Assembly (NCBI GenBank): GCA_003663355.1 | Contig: QMZV01000043.1 | Coordinates: forward strand, 1-5,887 | DNA: 5,887 nucleotides | Source of the DNA: Candidatus Aenigmatarchaeota archaeon | GTDB taxonomy: Archaea > Aenigmatarchaeota > Aenigmatarchaeia > QMZS01 | Direction: 5' to 3' | Shown here: in pieces, positions 5,199-5,887 of the stretch | How the letters are laid out: each line of letters starts with the position of its first letter | Position numbering within the stretch: the stretch's first letter is position 1 | Position numbers and translations under genes: made by a program | The notes under the pieces: generated by a model | The model's input: only the letters and a program-made list of their open reading frames with translations | The model's database searches: none | Told to the model about the DNA's origin: nothing

Positions 5199-5220
5199 TT
5201 TTGTCGGTATATAATAGATT

Positions 5221-5565
5221 ATGGAAATAACAACTTACCAAAGCGAGAAAATAAATCTAGGAGAATTTACTTTAGAAGATTTTGTTTTTGTAGTTTTTCC
5301 AGGAACTCAAAAAAAGATGAGGGAAGTTTCTCTTATAATTTTAAAAGAGTTGGAGAATGGTCCAAAAACAATCAGCGAGATTGTAGATAAGCATAAATTG
5401 CCAAGAGGAACGAGTTATGATGCTGCAAATAAAATGCAAAGGCTAGGAATAATAAATAAAGAAGGAAAATACGCTCCTGTTAGAATATCATCAAAATTTC
5501 CCCTTTCATTGGAGCGTTTATCCCTATGGTACAGGCATCATTTTGGGCTAAAAAAGAGGGGTTAA
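5221..5565 (+). CDS. Winged-helix DNA-binding protein, 114 residues
   Basis: This is a second small winged-helix protein, not closely similar to the one at 4731. Residues 1-30 form an N-terminal extension. A helix at about 32-46 (KMREVSLIILKELENGP) is followed by the helix-turn-helix at about 50-75 (ISEIVDKHKLPRGTSYDAAN, then KMQRLGI). A short wing lies at about 76-90, and the C-terminal segment is rich in aromatic and basic residues (LERLSLWYRHHFG). This is the layout of archaeal one-domain regulators of the ArsR/MarR type. No sensor domain or metal-binding cysteines are present. The ATG is placed 30 bases after a TATA box and no Shine-Dalgarno sequence is seen. The inverted CCGACA sites flanking that TATA box suggest autoregulation or control by the neighbouring regulator; which protein binds is unknown. 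Transcription probably ends in the T-rich stretch just after the stop. Confidence 0.82.
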   Translation: MEITTYQSEKINLGEFTLEDFVFVVFPGTQKKMREVSLIILKELENGPKTISEIVDKHKLPRGTSYDAANKMQRLGIINKEGKYAPVRISSKFPLSLERLSLWYRHHFGLKKRG

Positions 5566-5580
5566 TTTTTAATTTTTATT
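5566..5580 (+). terminator. T-rich terminator after the second winged-helix gene
   Basis: Two runs of five T (TTTTTAATTTTTATT) begin immediately after the stop codon, consistent with an archaeal oligo-T terminator. Confidence 0.4.
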
Positions 5581-5800
5581 GTGTATAGTTTATATATATT
5601 TTCTGTAAGTTGTAATAAAATAAATATAATATAAACTATATATTATTTTGAGACTATAAGATAATATATAATACAAAATATAATATTTAAACTATAATAA
5701 CAAATTATCTTGTGATATATATACTGCAAAATATATATTAATTTCCATAAATAAAATTTTATAAGATAAGAGCAGAGTCTTTTAGGAGAATTTTTTGTGA
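5581..5800. other. AT-rich spacer between convergent genes, no gene found
   Basis: This 220-base stretch is almost pure A/T. It contains a 12-bp inverted repeat, TATAGTTTATAT (5584-5595) and ATATAAACTATA (5629-5640), and another AAACTATA at 5689-5696. No open frame of useful length, tRNA or other RNA gene was recognised. Lying between convergent genes, it should contain the 3' ends of both transcripts. Confidence 0.45.
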
Positions 5801-5887
5801 TTAACTTGAATAAATAATTTTTTCTGTTATTAATGCAACTAAAAGAATCATAAATCCTAAAAGAATAGAACCAAAAAGATAAATAAC
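5801..5887 (-). CDS. C-terminal end of a membrane protein, partial
   Basis: On the minus strand, an open frame enters from the right edge, encodes 28 residues and ends at TAA (5801-5803). The peptide begins VIYLFGSILLGFMILLVALI and continues TEKIIYSS. It is a single clear membrane span followed by a short polar tail, as expected for the last helix of an integral membrane protein. The family cannot be told from this fragment. The frame is short and the DNA AT-rich, but 28 codons without a stop and with such consistent hydrophobic composition is unlikely by chance. It converges on the second winged-helix gene. Confidence 0.6.
   Translation of the reverse strand, partial: VIYLFGSILLGFMILLVALITEKIIYSS

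Larger units (their letters stand above)
5069..5210. repeat. Nested inverted repeats between the two winged-helix genes
   Basis: The outer pair is perfect over 12 bp: ATACCGACAAAA (5069-5080) and TTTTGTCGGTAT (5199-5210). Inside it lies an imperfect pair, CTGCGGTTTTTT (5099-5110) and AAAAACCGACAG (5156-5167), which match apart from one base. The word CCGAC (or GTCGG) occurs three times here and was not seen elsewhere in the window. ACCGACA (5160-5166) and TGTCGGT (5202-5208) flank the TATA box of the downstream gene. The likeliest reading is a set of operator half-sites. A small mobile element with terminal repeats is less likely, since no target-site duplication is clear. Confidence 0.6.

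Noticed and set aside
4201..5210. CRISPR-like array
   Set aside because: The repeats present are inverted and irregularly spaced; there is no series of equal direct repeats with unique spacers.
5112..5390. Plus-strand frame of 92 codons that overlaps the start of the second winged-helix gene
   Set aside because: It runs across the TATA box and inverted repeats and then through the winged-helix gene in another frame; composition is Arg/Lys/Cys mixed with no domain, while the winged-helix frame is clear.
4569..5740. Shared 14-base word CAAAATATATATTA at 4569-4582 and 5727-5740
   Set aside because: A single C apart, it is pure A/T low-complexity sequence and can be explained by base composition; it does not mark a duplicated element.

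Overview
The window looks like chromosomal DNA from a very AT-rich archaeon. The evidence is an archaeal-type FEN1 flap endonuclease, both GTPases of the signal recognition particle pathway (FtsY and SRP54), TATA-box-like elements about 24-34 bases before several start codons, and almost no Shine-Dalgarno sequences, which suggests leaderless transcripts. Small, compact proteins and extreme AT content would suit a DPANN-type lineage such as Woesearchaeota or Pacearchaeota. That placement is inference and was not tested.

Bases 1-1127 (plus strand) hold the 3' part of ftsY, then a 41-residue two-CxxC zinc-ribbon protein only 3 bases downstream, then a 120-residue membrane protein of unknown function. 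Bases 1128-1227 are a short gap with a TATA-like element and a possible 15-codon microORF. Bases 1228-2517 (minus) encode SRP54. It diverges from fen1 (2538-3506, plus) across only 20 bases. The SRP targeting GTPase and its receptor therefore sit within 2.5 kb of each other, next to a DNA replication and repair nuclease.

Bases 3538-4484 (plus) hold an SdpI/DUF1648-type membrane protein and an unrecognised 82-residue cysteine-containing protein. The small gene is bracketed by two inverted repeats. A very AT-rich 246-base spacer with a 7-bp hairpin follows. Next come two unrelated small winged-helix DNA-binding proteins (4731-5060 and 5221-5565, plus). The 160-base gap between them is the most structured non-coding DNA here: a 12-bp perfect inverted repeat (ATACCGACAAAA / TTTTGTCGGTAT), a second nested imperfect pair, and a good TATA box flanked by ACCGACA and TGTCGGT. 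This looks like an operator region for the second regulator.

Bases 5566-5800 are AT-rich and have no convincing gene, only inverted TATAGTTTATA motifs. The last 87 bases encode, on the minus strand, the end of a membrane protein that continues outside the window.

FtsY, SRP54 and FEN1 are housekeeping proteins. The 3.5-5.6 kb part is the accessory-like portion: an SdpI-like protein, an orphan Cys protein and two regulators. No CRISPR array, tRNA, rRNA, insertion sequence or complete new system could be supported.
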